Positions 1-6,456 of a stretch of 18,737 bases of DNA are shown piece after piece. Source of the stretch: JBGQDM01 sp041495845 (GTDB lineage: Bacteria > Acidobacteriota > Terriglobia > Terriglobales > Acidobacteriaceae); NCBI GenBank assembly GCA_041495845.1, contig JBGQDM010000063.1, positions 1 to 18,737 of the forward strand. Direction: 5' to 3'. Made by a program: the position numbers and the translations under genes. How positions within the stretch are numbered: position 1 is the first letter of the stretch; each line of letters begins with the position of its first letter. Under the pieces are notes generated by a model. It did no database searches. It was given only the letters and a program-made list of their open reading frames with translations, and was not told the origin of the DNA.

Positions 1-242
1 GGATGACCGGCAAAGTCAAGTTCTTCTCGTACGGTGAAGATTCGCACGCGGACGCCCCGCTCGCGTTCGGTCGCGGCATCGCGCGGGAGAATGTAGGTCG
101 TTTCCGAAAGATTCGTCTCCTTGGCCAACGCCTGCATTTCTGTGTCGCTCAAGCCGCGAGCGTCGGTGAAGACCGCCACCGCGTTACCCTCGAGCGGCTG
201 GGAAGTAAACACGTCGACTTGTACTACCGCAAACTTGCGCAC
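1..242 (-). CDS. PhzF-family isomerase, 5' part (runs off left edge)
   Basis: Only the first 80 codons are in the window; the gene reads leftward out of it. PhzF-family proteins are isomerases/epimerases with two similar alpha/beta halves, named after the phenazine enzyme, but most bacterial members have unknown substrates. Visible family features are the N-terminal strand with D10-V-F-T, the PLEGN turn at residues 17-21, the NLSET segment with E47 (the position of the catalytic glutamate in PhzF), and the start of the GHP motif at the window edge. The start is GTG at 240-242, supported by AGGAGG at 249-254 (minus strand) with a 6-nt spacer. It is divergent from the selenocysteine tRNA. The family is clear; the reaction cannot be assigned, and no phenazine genes are nearby. 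Confidence 0.85.
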   Translation of the reverse strand, partial: MRKFAVVQVDVFTSQPLEGNAVAVFTDARGLSDTEMQALAKETNLSETTYILPRDAATERERGVRVRIFTVREELDFAGH

Positions 243-289
243 AGGTTTCCTCCTGCTGGATCCGCTTGAATTCCGCCGCCTCTGCATGT

Positions 290-319
290 TTGACACTCTC
301 CAGAAGCAGCCCGTATGCT
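290..319 (+). promoter_or_regulatory. candidate sigma-70 promoter for the selC tRNA
   Basis: A perfect TTGACA (290-295) is followed after 18 nt by TATGCT (314-319, four of six consensus bases). It reads toward the selenocysteine tRNA, whose 5' end lies about 80 nt downstream of the expected transcription start. The rest of 243-407 shows no reading frame I would support. The match is by consensus only. Confidence 0.4.
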
Positions 320-407
320 TTTCTCGTTCTTAGACGATCGTCGCCTTTGTCGCGATTCTACTTTCTAGGAAAATCCAGCCACTACGACGGTCCGTTGCTT
401 GTTTCTT

Positions 408-504
408 GGAAGCGCATGGGGTCCGGTGATCCTCCCGGTCTTCAAAACCGGCGGGTGGCAGGTTTCCTGTCACCGGTGCGTTCGACTCGCACACGCTTCC
501 GCCA
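408..504 (+). tRNA. selC: selenocysteine tRNA (tRNA-Sec, anticodon UCA)
   Basis: The 97-nt sequence folds as a bacterial tRNA-Sec. The acceptor stem pairs 408-414 with 494-500, followed by G501 and an encoded CCA (502-504). The anticodon stem pairs 435-439 with 447-451 around a CTTCAAA loop with anticodon TCA at 442-444. A very long variable arm pairs 454-462 with 466-474 (nine pairs, one G-U). The T arm is GTGCG/CGCAC around TTCGACT, and the D loop contains TCCGGTGA as in other tRNA-Sec molecules. It decodes UGA as selenocysteine when a SECIS element and SelB are present. Two weak points in the hand fold are a C-A mismatch at acceptor pair 8 and a D stem of only about four pairs. No selA, selB or selD lies in this window. 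Confidence 0.95.
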
Positions 505-528
505 TTCCTTCTGGTACATTGGCCTGCT

Positions 529-1578
529 ATGAAGCCGCTCCGCAGCTTTGCCAGTGACAACAACGCCAGCGTTCATCCGGAAGTGCTGCAGGCGCTGGCC
601 GACGCCAACCGCGGTCACGTTATCGGTTATGGCGACGATCCCTATACTGCACGGTCGGTCGCCAAATTTCGCGAGCACTTCGGCGACGTGGAAGTTTTTT
701 TTGTGTTCAACGGTACCGGCGCTAATGTGCTGAGTTTGCAGGCGCTCACCCGTTCCTTCCATGCGGTCTTGTCCACCGAGACGGCGCATATTCATACCGA
801 CGAGTGCGGCGCGCCAGAAAAATTCACCGGCTGCAAGATCGTGGTCGTCCCCACCGCCCTCGGAAAGTTGACGGTGGAGAACGTGGCGCATCATTACCAC
901 GGCATCGGCGACCCACACCACGTGCAGCCGCGCGTAGTCTCGATCACGCAAGCCACGGAATTGGGTACGGTCTACCAGCCCGATGAAATTCGCGCGCTGG
1001 CTGAGTTTTGCCATGCGCACGACATGTTCCTGCATGTGGATGGTGCGCGGATCGCCAATGCCGCGGTCAGCCTCGGTTTGGACCTGTGCCAGATCACCGG
1101 CGATCTCGGCGTGGACGCACTCTCTTTCGGCGGCACCAAGAACGGCTTAATGGGCGCAGAGGCGGTTGTCTTTTTCCGCCGCGAGCTAGCGCAGAATTTC
1201 CTTTACTGGCGCAAGCAGAGCATGCAGCTGGCATCGAAGATGCGTTTTCTTGCGGTGCAGTTTGAGACTCTGCTCACCGGCGACCTGTGGCGGCGCGGCG
1301 CTCAACAAGCCAATCGAATGGCTCGCCTCCTGGCGGAGAAACTGCGCACCATCGCGCAGGTGACAATCGTGTATCCCGTGGAAGCGAACGGAGTGTTTGC
1401 GAAAATTCCCAAGGCGGCGATCCCGATCATTCAGGAACGGTATTTTTTCTACGTTTGGGACGCTGAGCAAGGAGTGGTGCGCTGGATGTGCTCCTTCGAC
1501 ACCACCGAACAGGACGTTGAGGACTTTGTTGCTTGTGTCGCGAGCGTCGTGCAGTCGCCAGCCACGGCCTTGCGCTGA
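529..1578 (+). CDS. ltaE: low-specificity L-threonine aldolase (PLP-dependent)
   Basis: A 349-residue fold-type I PLP enzyme expected to cleave L-threonine/L-allo-threonine to glycine and acetaldehyde in the cytoplasm. The family N-terminal pattern of S-D-N-N-A-S-V-H-P (residues 9-17) is present. It is followed by the FVFNGTGAN phosphate-binding region (58-66), the cofactor aspartate in HVDGAR (169-174) and the Schiff-base lysine K204 in SFGGTKNG. Length matches the family (about 330-350 residues). The ATG at 529 lies just 24 nt after the tRNA-Sec CCA end with no clear Shine-Dalgarno, so it may be read from the tRNA transcript or its own weak promoter. Related beta-eliminating lyases (for example phenylserine aldolases) share this fold, so substrate preference is inferred. 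Confidence 0.9.
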   Translation: MKPLRSFASDNNASVHPEVLQALADANRGHVIGYGDDPYTARSVAKFREHFGDVEVFFVFNGTGANVLSLQALTRSFHAVLSTETAHIHTDECGAPEKFTGCKIVVVPTALGKLTVENVAHHYHGIGDPHHVQPRVVSITQATELGTVYQPDEIRALAEFCHAHDMFLHVDGARIANAAVSLGLDLCQITGDLGVDALSFGGTKNGLMGAEAVVFFRRELAQNFLYWRKQSMQLASKMRFLAVQFETLLTGDLWRRGAQQANRMARLLAEKLRTIAQVTIVYPVEANGVFAKIPKAAIPIIQERYFFYVWDAEQGVVRWMCSFDTTEQDVEDFVACVASVVQSPATALR

Positions 1579-1593
1579 GCCCTGGCCTCGGCT

Positions 1594-1803
1594 TCACGCA
1601 TCTTCCCGCAGCAACTTTCCCAGTGTGGCCTTGTGCCTTTCCGCGGGTCGCTTCTTCTTGTCTGGAACGATGCGCGCCACCGGTGGGGCACCGATCTGCT
1701 CTCTCGCGGCTGCCTTCACGGCCTTGGTTACATCAAACCGTTTTTTCTTTCTCTTCGCCACGACGATTATCTTGCCACACTTCTCCGGCCTCGCCGATGC
1801 CAT
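1594..1803 (-). CDS. small Lys/Arg-rich basic protein, function unknown
   Basis: A 69-residue, strongly basic protein with a KRKKKRFDV patch (residues 17-25), a VKAAARE helix-like stretch, and a second basic segment PDKKKRPAERHK before a LGKLLRE end. No membrane segment or signal peptide is present. Composition and lack of hydrophobic core suggest a nucleic-acid or ribosome-associated role, but that is only inference. It is divergent from the small cysteine-pair gene, with the two start codons 29 nt apart. The ATG at 1801-1803 has no good ribosome site; an internal GTG sixteen codons downstream, at the MAKRKKKRF-like position, is an alternative start. No overlapping frame here looks more convincing than this one. 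It is not a family I can name. Confidence 0.6.
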   Translation of the reverse strand: MASARPEKCGKIIVVAKRKKKRFDVTKAVKAAAREQIGAPPVARIVPDKKKRPAERHKATLGKLLREDA

Positions 1804-1806
1804 AAT
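1798..1806 (+). promoter_or_regulatory. candidate extended -10 promoter for the cysteine-pair gene
   Basis: TGC followed directly by CATAAT (1801-1806) resembles an extended -10 element, 26 nt before the ATG of the downstream gene. A TTGCCA lies at 1772-1777 but is too far away for a classic -35. The element overlaps the start codon of the divergent small basic gene. Confidence 0.35.
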
Positions 1807-1832
1807 AGAGGGCTGTCAAAACACGAGGCCTC

Positions 1833-2108
1833 ATGGAAGAGCGTGATTTTTTTGACGAGAAGTCGGAAACGAAAAAAGCAAACCTGACCTGTCCGCACTG
1901 CCGTCAGGCGGCCGAGTATGACATTGCCTGGCTGGTGCGCACCAAGAAAAAGCAACTGCCCGGACGCGCGGATGAACGCGATCGTGCCCGCTTTGCCAAG
2001 CTGCGCTCGTACATGGTGCGGCGCGACGATCTTGTGGGTTGCAAGAATGTCCGCTGCCGCAAGCGGTTTGAAGTTAGCAGCCTGCAAACTGTGGTGGATC
2101 TGGAGTAG
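1833..2108 (+). CDS. small protein with paired cysteines (possible zinc ribbon), function unknown
   Basis: A 91-residue protein with a CPHC pair (C-x2-C) near residue 30 and a second pair C-K-N-V-R-C (C-x4-C) near residue 70. About 40 charged residues lie between the pairs. This arrangement resembles a four-cysteine structural zinc site, although the second pair is spaced C-x4-C instead of the usual C-x2-C. The start ATG has GAGG at 1825-1828, four nt upstream. No membrane segment is visible. It stands between the divergent small basic gene and etfB, and its 3' end is followed by about 100 nt of non-coding sequence before etfB. I do not recognise the family; a nucleic-acid-binding role is possible but unproven. 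Confidence 0.75.
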   Translation: MEERDFFDEKSETKKANLTCPHCRQAAEYDIAWLVRTKKKQLPGRADERDRARFAKLRSYMVRRDDLVGCKNVRCRKRFEVSSLQTVVDLE

Positions 2109-2146
2109 GCGCGCGTCCACCCAGCCCTGGGCTGCGGCCTTTCCAT

Positions 2147-2152
2147 TATACT
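2147..2152 (+). promoter_or_regulatory. candidate -10 element upstream of etfB
   Basis: TATACT (five of six consensus bases) lies 60 nt before the etfB start codon, in the only non-coding gap ahead of the electron-transfer block. No convincing -35 is found at the expected distance, so this is a weak call. Confidence 0.3.
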
Positions 2153-2211
2153 TTCCAGTTTGGCTGGATGCGCTGAGCCGGTTTCCGTGCGTTCCCGCCC
2201 CGAGGTGATAC

Positions 2212-2982
2212 GTGAAGATTCTCGTCTGCATGAAGCAGGTGCCCCAGAAGGATGCGCCGCTTAAACTCAACGAGACCGGTACCTGGATCCGGGAAGATGT
2301 TTCCTACGAAGTGAACGAACCGGACGCGTACGCGCTGGAAGAAGCGTTGCGGCAAAAGGAAAAGCACGGCGGCGAGGTGGTTGTGATCACCGCCGGTCCG
2401 GCGCGGTCGCAGCAGGTCTTGCGCGAGGCGCTGGCCAAAGGGGCGGATCGCGCCATCCACCTGGAGGGGGAAGGGTTCGTGGGACTGGATGCGCTCAACA
2501 CGGCGCGCGCCTTCGCTGCCGCCATCAAGGACGAAAACTTCGATCTGCTCTTTACCGGTTTGCAGTCCGATGACTACGGCTTCGCGCAGACCGGCGTGGT
2601 GCTGGCGGAACTGCTCGGCTGGCCGCACGCTACCATCATCATGCAGATCGAGAAGAAGGAGTCGGGCATCCGCGTAAAACGTGAGCTCGAAGCCGGATAT
2701 TTTCAGTTTGTCGAAATGCCGCTGCCCGCTGTGCTCACCATTCAATCCGGCATCAACAAGCTGCGCTACGCCACGCTGATTGGTATCAAGCAGGCCAAAA
2801 ACAAACCGTTACGCAAAGTGGCCATGGCCGAAATCGAGAGCGCACTGAGCCCGAACCTGCAGAAGATTGAACGCCTTTACGTGCCGCAGAAAACGAAGAA
2901 GACGGAAGTGCTGGACGGCACTCCCGCAGAAGTGGCCAGGAAACTGGTGGACAAGCTCCGCAACGAAGTGCGTGTGCTGTAG
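2212..2982 (+). CDS. etfB: electron transfer flavoprotein, beta subunit
   Basis: This 256-residue protein is the beta subunit of the soluble heterodimeric ETF, which takes electrons from acyl-CoA and related dehydrogenases and hands them to ETF:quinone oxidoreductase. It begins MKILVCMKQVP, as in the family, and carries the nucleotide-binding segment with DAYALEEAL (residues 38-46). The family signature region around KRELEAGYFQFVEMPLPAV is followed by the docking loop with KLRYATL, which contacts partner dehydrogenases. The GTG start at 2212 is supported by GAGGTG at 2202-2207. It opens a plus-strand block with a small membrane protein, etfA and the quinone oxidoreductase. Whether the dimer is a classic or an electron-bifurcating ETF cannot be settled by eye; the ETF-QO partner and absence of a ferredoxin-linked dehydrogenase favour classic. 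Confidence 0.93.
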   Translation: MKILVCMKQVPQKDAPLKLNETGTWIREDVSYEVNEPDAYALEEALRQKEKHGGEVVVITAGPARSQQVLREALAKGADRAIHLEGEGFVGLDALNTARAFAAAIKDENFDLLFTGLQSDDYGFAQTGVVLAELLGWPHATIIMQIEKKESGIRVKRELEAGYFQFVEMPLPAVLTIQSGINKLRYATLIGIKQAKNKPLRKVAMAEIESALSPNLQKIERLYVPQKTKKTEVLDGTPAEVARKLVDKLRNEVRVL

Positions 2983-3008
2983 CCTGTGCGTCAGGTCACA
3001 GACGCAGG
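2983..3008 (+). other. stem-loop directly after the etfB stop codon
   Basis: CCT (2983-2985) pairs with AGG (3006-3008) and GCGTC (2988-2992) with GACGC (3001-3005), with a two-base bulge and an eight-base loop. There is no T-tract, so it looks more like an mRNA processing or stability element between etfB and the next gene than a full terminator. Confidence 0.3.
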
Positions 3009-3056
3009 GTTAGGGTCCGCACATACTAAAGTCGAGACAGGGTTATGTTTCGGACC

Positions 3057-3061
3057 GGAGG
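3057..3061 (+). promoter_or_regulatory. Shine-Dalgarno GGAGG that fixes the start of the small membrane protein
   Basis: GGAGG lies seven nt before the ATG at 3069. An in-frame ATG at 3045 lies upstream of this site and has no comparable signal, so the shorter 72-residue product is preferred. Confidence 0.7.
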
Positions 3062-3068
3062 TTTGGTT

Positions 3069-3287
3069 ATGGCAGAGCTTGCGGACAAGCGGGAAACAGG
3101 CGCCAGCCTCATGTTTATCGGAGTGGCGCTGTGGGTGGCCGATCTGCTGGTGATTTTCTTTGCGCCCGGAGCGCGTACGGCGCAACAGCACACCGGCTTC
3201 AACATGATCATGGTGCTGCTGTTTCTGCTCGGCGTTTGGTTCATGCTGCGCGGCGTGAAGATCAGGAAACAGAGCGCAAAGGAGTAA
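3069..3287 (+). CDS. two-helix small membrane protein between etfB and etfA
   Basis: A 72-residue protein with a short charged N terminus (MAELADKRETG), a first hydrophobic helix (about residues 13-32, containing a W-V-A-D segment with an internal Asp) and a loop A-P-G-A-R-T-A-Q-Q-H. A second helix follows (about 45-62), then a basic tail RGVKIRKQSAKE. The helix pair with a positive tail predicts both ends in the cytoplasm. It sits within the electron-transfer block, 86 nt after etfB and 10 nt before etfA on the same strand, so co-expression with ETF is very likely. I do not recognise the family. A role in tethering ETF or its oxidoreductase to the membrane is an inference from position alone. 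Confidence 0.8.
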   Translation: MAELADKRETGASLMFIGVALWVADLLVIFFAPGARTAQQHTGFNMIMVLLFLLGVWFMLRGVKIRKQSAKE

Positions 3288-3297
3288 CACGGAAAGC

Positions 3298-4293
3298 ATG
3301 GCGGACACGATCCTCGTTGTGGTGGAGCAGCACCAGGGAAAGTTGAACCGGGTCTCCTGGGAAACGATTGCCGCCGGACAGAGTCTGGCCGCCGAGACCG
3401 GCTGGACGCTGGAAGCGGCGGTGGTGGGCAGCGGAGTGAGCGCGATTGCCGCCGAAGTTGCCGGCATGAAGCTGGCCCGGGTACATGCCATCGAGTCGCC
3501 GATGCTGGAGCGGTACACGCCGGACGCGTTTTCGTCGGCGTTGCAACCGTTGCTGGCGTCTCTCCAGCCGAAACTCGTGCTCCTGCCGCACACCTATCAG
3601 GTGCGAGATTTTGCGCCCAAGCTGGCCACCGCGCTGGGGCGCAGCTTAATCAGCGACTGCATCGGATACCGCAGGGATGGTGGACGTCTTCATTTTACTC
3701 GACAGATGTTCCAGGGAAAATTTGCCGCTGACGTGAGCTTCACTTCGGACCCGCCCTGGTTTGTCACCTTCCAGAACGGCGCCTTCCGGGCTGACCAAGC
3801 GGAAGCCGGAGCGGCCACCGCGCCCGTAGAAACTCTCAACGCGCAGATCCCGGCCAGCGCCGTGCGTAACCAGCCGGAAGAATGGTTCAAAGAGGCGAAG
3901 CAGGCAGTTGATCTCACCCAGGCGGATATCATTGTAGCGGTGGGCCGCGGCATCAAAGAGTCCAAAAACATTGATCTGGCCAAACAACTAGCCGACGCTC
4001 TGGGTGGTGAGTTGGCGGCCTCTCGCCCCATCTGTGACAACGGCTGGCTGCCCATGGATCGTCAGATTGGGTCTTCCGGCCAAACCGTTTCGCCCAAGCT
4101 CTACCTCGCCCTTGGCATCTCAGGCGCCATCCAGCATATTGTCGGTATGAAGGGTTCACGCTCGATCATCGCCATCAACAAAGACGCCGAAGCGCCGATC
4201 TTCGAGATCGCCGACTTTGCCGTTGTCGGCAGCCTCTTCGACATCGTTCCACCGCTGATTGAGGCTGTGAAAAAAGCGAAAGCCGGAAACTGA
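3298..4293 (+). CDS. etfA: electron transfer flavoprotein, alpha subunit
   Basis: The 331-residue alpha subunit holds the redox-active FAD of the ETF dimer. The N-terminal half (about 1-190) is the Rossmann-like domain shared with the beta subunit. The C-terminal half is the FAD domain, with VGRGI (215-219), the flavin-contacting R255 and SSGQTV (259-264). The family signature follows at residues 268-296, containing LGISGAIQH and ending in AINKD, then the F-D-I-V-P-P-L end. Length is normal (310-335). The ATG lies 10 nt after the stop of the small membrane protein, consistent with one mRNA. Together with the beta subunit it should deliver electrons to the quinone oxidoreductase encoded 145 nt downstream. 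Confidence 0.95.
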   Translation: MADTILVVVEQHQGKLNRVSWETIAAGQSLAAETGWTLEAAVVGSGVSAIAAEVAGMKLARVHAIESPMLERYTPDAFSSALQPLLASLQPKLVLLPHTYQVRDFAPKLATALGRSLISDCIGYRRDGGRLHFTRQMFQGKFAADVSFTSDPPWFVTFQNGAFRADQAEAGAATAPVETLNAQIPASAVRNQPEEWFKEAKQAVDLTQADIIVAVGRGIKESKNIDLAKQLADALGGELAASRPICDNGWLPMDRQIGSSGQTVSPKLYLALGISGAIQHIVGMKGSRSIIAINKDAEAPIFEIADFAVVGSLFDIVPPLIEAVKKAKAGN

Positions 4294-4388
4294 GTCCAGA
4301 ATTGTCCGGCTTGGTTCCGTGCCATGATTCGAGGCTGCAGGGGGATAAGTCTGTCCCTGATCCCATGCGTTCAGCCACCCGCCTCCGG

Positions 4389-4394
4389 TATGAT
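4389..4394 (+). promoter_or_regulatory. candidate -10 element before the ETF:quinone oxidoreductase gene
   Basis: TATGAT (five of six consensus bases) lies 44 nt upstream of the ATG, in the 145-nt gap after etfA. No good -35 is present, so the gene may equally be read through from etfA. Confidence 0.25.
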
Positions 4395-4438
4395 TACGGG
4401 TTCGCTGTCGCTCGTCGGAGCCAACGGACCTCGCACCC

Positions 4439-6151
4439 ATGATCACCTTTCGCAAACCTCTCGAAGGTGTGGAACGTCCGCAGATGCCCGCCGACGTTGT
4501 CATTGTGGGCGGCGGCCCGGCGGGAATGGCCTGCGCGTTGCGCCTCAGCCAACTCATTGACACGCACAACCAGGAACACCCCGAAGCGCCGCTCAGCAAG
4601 GAAAACATCTACGTGCTGGAAAAGGCCCGCGAAGTCGGCCAGCATTGCCTTTCCGGAGCGCTGCTTGATCCGAGAGCCGTTCGCGAGCTGCTTCCGGATT
4701 TCCAGACCGACGCGCCCATTGAGGCTGAAGTCAGCCGGGAAGCCGTCTACTACCTGACAGAAAAGGGGCGATTCAAGTTGCCGGTGACGCCGCCGCCGCT
4801 GCAGGACCACGGCAACTACGTGATCTCGATCAACCGTTTCGTCAAGTGGCTGGGCGAGAAAGTGGAAGCTGCGGGAGTTACCGTCTTCACCGGGGTTGCC
4901 GGAGCGGAGCTGTTGTTCGAGGGCAACCGCGTGACCGGCGTCCGCACCGACGACAAAGGCGTGGACAAGCAGGGCCAGCAGAAATCGAATTTCGAGCCGG
5001 GTTACGACTTGCAGGCAAAGGTGGTCATTCTCGCCGAAGGTACGCGCGGATCGCTGACCAAACAACTGGTTTCGCGTTTTGATCTTGCCCGCGATTCCAA
5101 TCCGCAGACCTACGGTGTCGGTATTAAAGAACTTTGGGAGTTGCCCGCGGGGCGCGTCGCTCCCGGTGAAGTGATCTACACCATGGGCTGGCCTCTTACC
5201 GCGCAGGAGTACGGGGGCGCGTGGATTTACGGCGGCAAAGACAACATCGTCTCTCTCGGCTTCGTCACCGGACTCGACTACGCCGACCCGCGCCTCGATT
5301 CGCAGCGCGTTCTTCAGGAATTCAAGCAGCATCCTTTCATCGCCGAATTACTCGCCGGCGGAAAAATGATGCGCTACGGCGCCAAGTCGCTGCCCTACGG
5401 TGGATGGTGGGCGCTCCCGGCCCTTGCCGGTGACGGCTTCATGATCGTCGGAGACTCGGCCGGCTTTCTGAACGCCGCGCGCCTAAAAGGGATCCATCTG
5501 GCGATGAAGAGTGGCATGATCGCCGCTGAAACTGCGTTCGACGCGCTGCGCAAAGATGATTTCTCGCCCGCCACGCTCGGCCTCTATCCGCACCGCATCG
5601 AACAGAGCTGGATTAAAGAAGAACTTTGGCGAGTGCGAAACTTCCACCAGGGTTATGAACGAGGATTTTGGCGGGGCTTGGCCCACACTGTGCTGCAGCA
5701 GGTGACGTTCGGTCGCGGGCTTCATCGCCGCTATCCCGCGCACGCCGGGCATACCCGGATGCAACCACTGGCTCAGATTCGCCGGGAAGGCGAAGGCGCG
5801 CACCTCCTCGGCGACGCCAAGGGCGATGGCAAGCTGACGTTCGACAAGCTCACCGACCTCTACCACTCGGGCACGAAACATGAAGAGGACCAACCCGCTC
5901 ATCTCGTGATTCAGGACACCAACTTATGCAGCGCGCGTTGTGCCACGGAGTTCGGCAATCCGTGCACCCACTTCTGTCCCGCCAACGTTTACGAAATGGT
6001 GGAAGACGCCAGTGTCCCCAACGGCAAGCGCATCAGCCTGAATGCCGCCAACTGCGTGCACTGCAAGACTTGTGACATCGCCGACCCCTACCAGATTATT
6101 ACCTGGGTTCCGCCAGAGGGTGGCGGCGGGCCGAACTACGACGGCATGTGA
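4439..6151 (+). CDS. electron transfer flavoprotein:quinone oxidoreductase (fused flavoprotein and ferredoxin domain)
   Basis: A 570-residue membrane-associated enzyme that oxidises reduced ETF and reduces quinone, linking acyl-CoA dehydrogenation to respiration. The N-terminal FAD Rossmann motif is GGGPAGM (residues 24-30). A second flavin segment, VGDSAGF, around 340 is typical of the ETF-QO/FixC family, and the flavoprotein part runs to about 480. The C-terminal ferredoxin domain has C513-P plus C539-V-H-C542-K-T-C545, which together would ligate one [4Fe-4S] cluster, and ends with the family tail W-V-P-P-E-G-G-G-G-P. Three further cysteines (C497, C501, C509) precede them and are absent from the mitochondrial enzyme as I recall it. 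Length is typical. No true transmembrane helix is apparent, as expected for a monotopic protein. Confidence 0.94.
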   Translation: MITFRKPLEGVERPQMPADVVIVGGGPAGMACALRLSQLIDTHNQEHPEAPLSKENIYVLEKAREVGQHCLSGALLDPRAVRELLPDFQTDAPIEAEVSREAVYYLTEKGRFKLPVTPPPLQDHGNYVISINRFVKWLGEKVEAAGVTVFTGVAGAELLFEGNRVTGVRTDDKGVDKQGQQKSNFEPGYDLQAKVVILAEGTRGSLTKQLVSRFDLARDSNPQTYGVGIKELWELPAGRVAPGEVIYTMGWPLTAQEYGGAWIYGGKDNIVSLGFVTGLDYADPRLDSQRVLQEFKQHPFIAELLAGGKMMRYGAKSLPYGGWWALPALAGDGFMIVGDSAGFLNAARLKGIHLAMKSGMIAAETAFDALRKDDFSPATLGLYPHRIEQSWIKEELWRVRNFHQGYERGFWRGLAHTVLQQVTFGRGLHRRYPAHAGHTRMQPLAQIRREGEGAHLLGDAKGDGKLTFDKLTDLYHSGTKHEEDQPAHLVIQDTNLCSARCATEFGNPCTHFCPANVYEMVEDASVPNGKRISLNAANCVHCKTCDIADPYQIITWVPPEGGGGPNYDGM

Positions 6152-6178
6152 ATGCTCCGGCTACTGCCGCAAAAAGGC

Positions 6179-6184
6179 TATAAT
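6179..6184 (+). promoter_or_regulatory. candidate -10 element (perfect TATAAT) for the moaA leader
   Basis: A perfect TATAAT lies 28 nt after the oxidoreductase stop. If used, transcription would start near 6191 and give moaA a 5' leader of about 265 nt. The -35 region is weak (TCCGGC at 6156-6161). Confidence 0.35.
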
Positions 6185-6297
6185 CAGCGTGAGTTTCCGA
6201 CCACTTCGTCCTTCGGCTAGGGCCATGGCGAGGCGGCGGCGGGCGATTCTTGTACGAGCCTGGTCCATGTGTGGCTGAGGATTTTCAGGCATCACTA

Positions 6298-6394
6298 CAG
6301 GCGTCGCCCCGAGGGTCCGGGTGGAAACGCCCGCACCTCCCGAGCTTTGCGAAAGGCTCATGGAAAGGAAACACTCACCGGCGTTCCGCGCCTG
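6298..6394 (+). promoter_or_regulatory. structured 5' leader of moaA, possible Moco-type riboswitch
   Basis: The 305 nt between the oxidoreductase gene and moaA contain no supportable gene but do fold. CAGGCG (6298-6303) can pair with CGCCTG (6389-6394) and close a domain of about 97 nt. Inside it is a hairpin of seven pairs (6342-6348 with 6353-6359) capped by a GCGA tetraloop, and a smaller hairpin 6319-6322/6329-6332 with a GGAAAC loop. A molybdenum-cofactor RNA element is known upstream of moaA operons in many bacteria, and I recall a GNRA tetraloop in it. I could not align this leader to that consensus from memory, so the identity is a guess; the structure itself is seen. Confidence 0.35.
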
Positions 6395-6456
6395 GCGTGT
6401 CGCCTTTCCTGAGCTGGCATCAAAGAATCTGCGATAGCTGACTACAGGTTTGCGAA

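Noticed and set aside
442..1035. Minus-strand open frame overlapping the tRNA-Sec and threonine aldolase
   Set aside because: It runs through a structured tRNA gene and opposite a conserved enzyme.
4394..5332. Long minus-strand open frame (312 codons) opposite the ETF:quinone oxidoreductase gene
   Set aside because: It lies antisense to a clearly conserved protein and shows no family motif; GC-rich antisense frames stay open by chance.
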